Source: DASPXY01 sp038227745 (GTDB lineage Bacteria; Planctomycetota; Planctomycetia; Gemmatales; Gemmataceae). From it: a stretch of DNA of 7,214 nt. The notes under the pieces are model-generated. The model was not told the origin of the DNA, did no database searches, and worked only from the letters and a program-made list of their open reading frames with translations. Numbering within the stretch: the stretch's first letter is position 1; each line of letters starts with the position of its first letter. Shown here in pieces: positions 5,477 through 7,214 of the stretch. The DNA lies in assembly GCA_038227745.1 (NCBI GenBank), contig JBBRPS010000537.1, positions 1 to 7,214 of the forward strand, written 5' to 3'. The position numbers and the translations under genes are program-made.

Positions 5477-6295
5477 ATGGCGCGAAAACGCAGAGCAGAG
5501 AGCGGCGCGAACATCAGCGCGGCACTGCACGCCCGCATCCTCGAGCTTTCTGAATTGGTCTGGCGAGGAAACAGATCGCAGATGGGGCGTGACCTGGACG
5601 TCGATCAGTCCGCGATGTCCAAGGTGCTCGCTGGCAAGCAGCAACCGAGTGCAAAACTTCTCGAAAAGCTCGCCGCGTGGCCGGGGATCAACATCGGCTG
5701 GTTGTTCCGGGGAGACGGTGAGCCGCTTCTCGAAGATGGCATGCGTCCTGGCGTCGGCCAGTTCCGGCCCCTCATAGATGAACTGCTGCCCGGCGCGCCA
5801 GAGGAACATCCAGACCGCCTAACGGGGATCAGCTACCCGGTCTCGGCAGCGTTCCACTCGCCGACGTCGTACTGGTATCGCCTGTCGCGGAGATCTCCTG
5901 TCGTCGCCAGTTGCCCGACCGTACTTGAAGGCGACCAGATGCTGATCGAGACTGGCGAGAAATGGACCCGCCGGTGGGGGGCAGTCCTCGGGATGTACTG
6001 CGCTTTCCGCCTTGGCAAGGGCCGGCGAGAGCGCGTCCTGCTCGGGAAGGTGGACAAAATTGGCAACGCGTATTTCTACCAATATGAGATATATAAGGTA
6101 AATATTTTTAGTGAACCGGCAGACGCCTGGCTGATCGTCGCTGACACTCCGGCCGGCATCGAAGAGGGGCGCAGGGCCGTGTCTGGGACGTGCCTGTTGA
6201 TGGAGCAAGTAGCGGGCGTATGTGTGCTGTTGGTGAGGCCGTTCGCGCGGCAACGAGCCGAGGATCGACCTCGGGATGGGTCTGGAAGTGCGTGA
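5477..6295 (+). CDS. CI-like XRE-family regulator with degenerate S24-like C-terminal domain
   Basis: The 272-residue product looks like a lysogeny-type repressor. A helix-turn-helix spans about 33-55 (RSQMGRDLDVDQSAMSKVLAG), followed by NIGWLFRGDGEPL (72-84), a common end of CI-type DNA-binding domains. The C-terminal part (about 118-255) starts YPVSAAF, has RRSPVV...VLEGDQMLIE (138-158) and ends in beta-rich sequence, reminiscent of LexA/CI S24 domains. I see no clear Ser-Lys catalytic dyad, so self-cleavage is doubtful. ATG 5477 follows AAGGGG by six bases. It is divergent from the excisionase-like gene and upstream of the ATPase, so it probably controls both. The codons around residues 203-211 are unusually AT-rich. 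The C-terminal assignment is tentative. Confidence 0.7.
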   Translation: MARKRRAESGANISAALHARILELSELVWRGNRSQMGRDLDVDQSAMSKVLAGKQQPSAKLLEKLAAWPGINIGWLFRGDGEPLLEDGMRPGVGQFRPLIDELLPGAPEEHPDRLTGISYPVSAAFHSPTSYWYRLSRRSPVVASCPTVLEGDQMLIETGEKWTRRWGAVLGMYCAFRLGKGRRERVLLGKVDKIGNAYFYQYEIYKVNIFSEPADAWLIVADTPAGIEEGRRAVSGTCLLMEQVAGVCVLLVRPFARQRAEDRPRDGSGSA

Positions 6296-6322
6296 AGGTC
6301 GCCAGGAGAGCCATCGAGACGG

Positions 6323-6340
6323 TTGGCAATCTTGGCAATC
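6323..6340 (+). repeat. 9-bp tandem repeat before the ATPase gene
   Basis: TTGGCAATC occurs twice in succession in the 68-base gap between regulator and ATPase. Two copies are too few to call an iteron array. If translation starts at GTG 6292 it simply encodes Gly-Asn-Leu twice. Confidence 0.4.
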
Positions 6341-6363
6341 TTCGCCCTGATCGAGATCTACTG

Positions 6364-7214
6364 ATGAGCACTAAACGACGGCTGATACCGCTCTCCAGCG
6401 TCAAGCAAGAGAGCATCGACTGGCTGTGGCGCGACCGCATTCCGCTGGGGGCGATCACCCTGCTCGACGGGGATCCCGGTCAGAGCAAGTCCACGTTGAC
6501 ATACGACCTGGCGGCGCGAGTGACGACCGGCACCCCGATGCCGTTCTCCACGCAGGCAACGGCTCCCGCGGGCGTCGTGGTCATCCAGGCTGAAGACAGC
6601 TTGGGCGGCAAGGTCAAGCTGACGCTGGCCGCCGCCGAGGCCGACATGAAGCGCGTGCGGGTTTACGACCGCAAGCTGTTCCAGGAGGAGCCGCTGGTCC
6701 TGCCCGACGACCTGCCGCTCATCGAGGAGGCGGCGGCCGAGGTGAAGGCAAAGCTGGTCGTCATCGACCCACTGGCCGCGTTCCTCAGCGGCAACCCGAA
6801 CACCGACCAGAGTGTCCGCAAGGCTCTGGGGCCACTGGCGGCCTTCGCCGAGCAGGCCAAGCTCGCCGTCCTCATCACTCGTCACCTTACGAAGCACGGA
6901 TCAGCGAACCCGCTTTACAGAGGCTGCGGTAGCATCGCCATCATCGGCCTGGCACGGACGGCTCTTTGGGTTACCAGCGATTCGGACAGTAACGACTCGT
7001 ACCGGCACCTGCTTGTGCAGACGAAGACCAACCTCTCGACGGCAGTGAGCCTGTCCTATCGCACCGTCAAGACGGGCGAGGCGGTACTCATCGAGTGGCT
7101 CGGTAAGAGCAGCTACACGGCCCGAAACATCACGGCGACCTCCAGTGAGGATCACTCGAAGGTGCAAGAGGCCAAGGACGTGCTGCGCTCGATCCTAGTG
7201 TCCCTGGCACGAAA
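6364..7214 (+). CDS. RepA/AAA_25-like P-loop ATPase, partial (right edge)
   Basis: An uninterrupted frame of 283 codons runs off the window. The family (RepA- and RadA/DnaB-related RecA-fold ATPases) is common in plasmids, phages and islands, usually beside primase or replication genes. Residues 20-34 (WLWRDRIPLGAITLL) lead into Walker A GDPGQSKST (36-44). VVVIQAEDS (about 71-79) carries the acidic pair, LVVIDPLAAFL contains Walker B Asp135, and ITRHLTKHGS followed by GCGSIAIIGLAR matches the sensor/GS-x-x-x-x-x-R region of the family. The Gly normally before the P-loop Lys is Ser41. ATG 6364 fits the family start. An in-frame GTG at 6292 overlaps the regulator stop as GTGA and would add 24 residues. 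I infer a replication role for the excised element; the C-terminus is not seen. Confidence 0.8.
   Translation, partial: MSTKRRLIPLSSVKQESIDWLWRDRIPLGAITLLDGDPGQSKSTLTYDLAARVTTGTPMPFSTQATAPAGVVVIQAEDSLGGKVKLTLAAAEADMKRVRVYDRKLFQEEPLVLPDDLPLIEEAAAEVKAKLVVIDPLAAFLSGNPNTDQSVRKALGPLAAFAEQAKLAVLITRHLTKHGSANPLYRGCGSIAIIGLARTALWVTSDSDSNDSYRHLLVQTKTNLSTAVSLSYRTVKTGEAVLIEWLGKSSYTARNITATSSEDHSKVQEAKDVLRSILVSLAR

Larger units (their letters stand above)
3683..7214. mobile_element. Left part of an integrative element in tRNA-Pro
   Basis: The stretch from the tRNA 3' end holds integrase, excisionase-like gene, CI-like regulator and a replication-type ATPase, in an order known from phage satellites, integrative plasmids and prophages. 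The tRNA remains complete, consistent with integration that restores the gene end. No virion, packaging or conjugation gene is visible, so the class of element is open. It continues beyond the right edge. Confidence 0.6.

Noticed and set aside
5453..6253. Minus-strand frames opposite the CI-like regulator
   Set aside because: No motifs are seen, and the plus-strand gene has a promoter, ribosome site and helix-turn-helix.
1..7214. CRISPR array, toxin–antitoxin or known defence genes
   Set aside because: No regularly spaced repeats of CRISPR size and no recognisable defence or toxin domain are present. The visible repeats are two-copy tandem units only.

Overview
The window is GC-rich bacterial DNA that most resembles a planctomycete, probably Gemmataceae-like. 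The basis is the tight obg–coaX–mnmE-like cluster, the style of the tyrosine integrase, and the transposase debris; this is inference, not a database match. It splits into a chromosomal core on the left and the first part of an integrated mobile element on the right.

Positions 1-600 are a transposon graveyard. A DDE-type transposase fragment runs off the left edge on the minus strand, and the tail of an IS630-like transposase lies on the plus strand. Between them is a non-coding segment bounded by a 12-bp perfect inverted repeat, flanked by G/C-tract repeats, and containing a 12-bp perfect palindrome. Positions 518-681 hold a probable promoter and leader for the next operon.

Positions 682-3598 are a three-gene operon with translational overlaps (ATGA, then GTGA): Obg GTPase (ribosome assembly), type III pantothenate kinase (first step of CoA synthesis), and a shortened MnmE-type GTPase. 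The last keeps its G-domain motifs but lacks the C-terminal Cys-x-Gly-Lys tail used in tRNA wobble-uridine modification. A tRNA-Pro(CGG) gene follows at 3633-3707. Its apparent promoter has a -35 box that contains the stop codon of the GTPase gene.

From the 3' end of the tRNA to the window end lies a probable integrative element. It carries structured DNA next to the tRNA (a 9-bp-arm hairpin and a 13-bp tandem repeat), a tyrosine recombinase, a convergent excisionase-like helix-turn-helix gene overlapping the integrase end, a CI-like regulator with a good upstream promoter, and a RepA/AAA_25-like ATPase open at the right edge. The order int, xis, repressor, replication-type ATPase resembles phage satellites and integrative plasmids, but no structural, conjugative, defence or cargo gene is visible here. 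The distal attachment site must lie outside the window.
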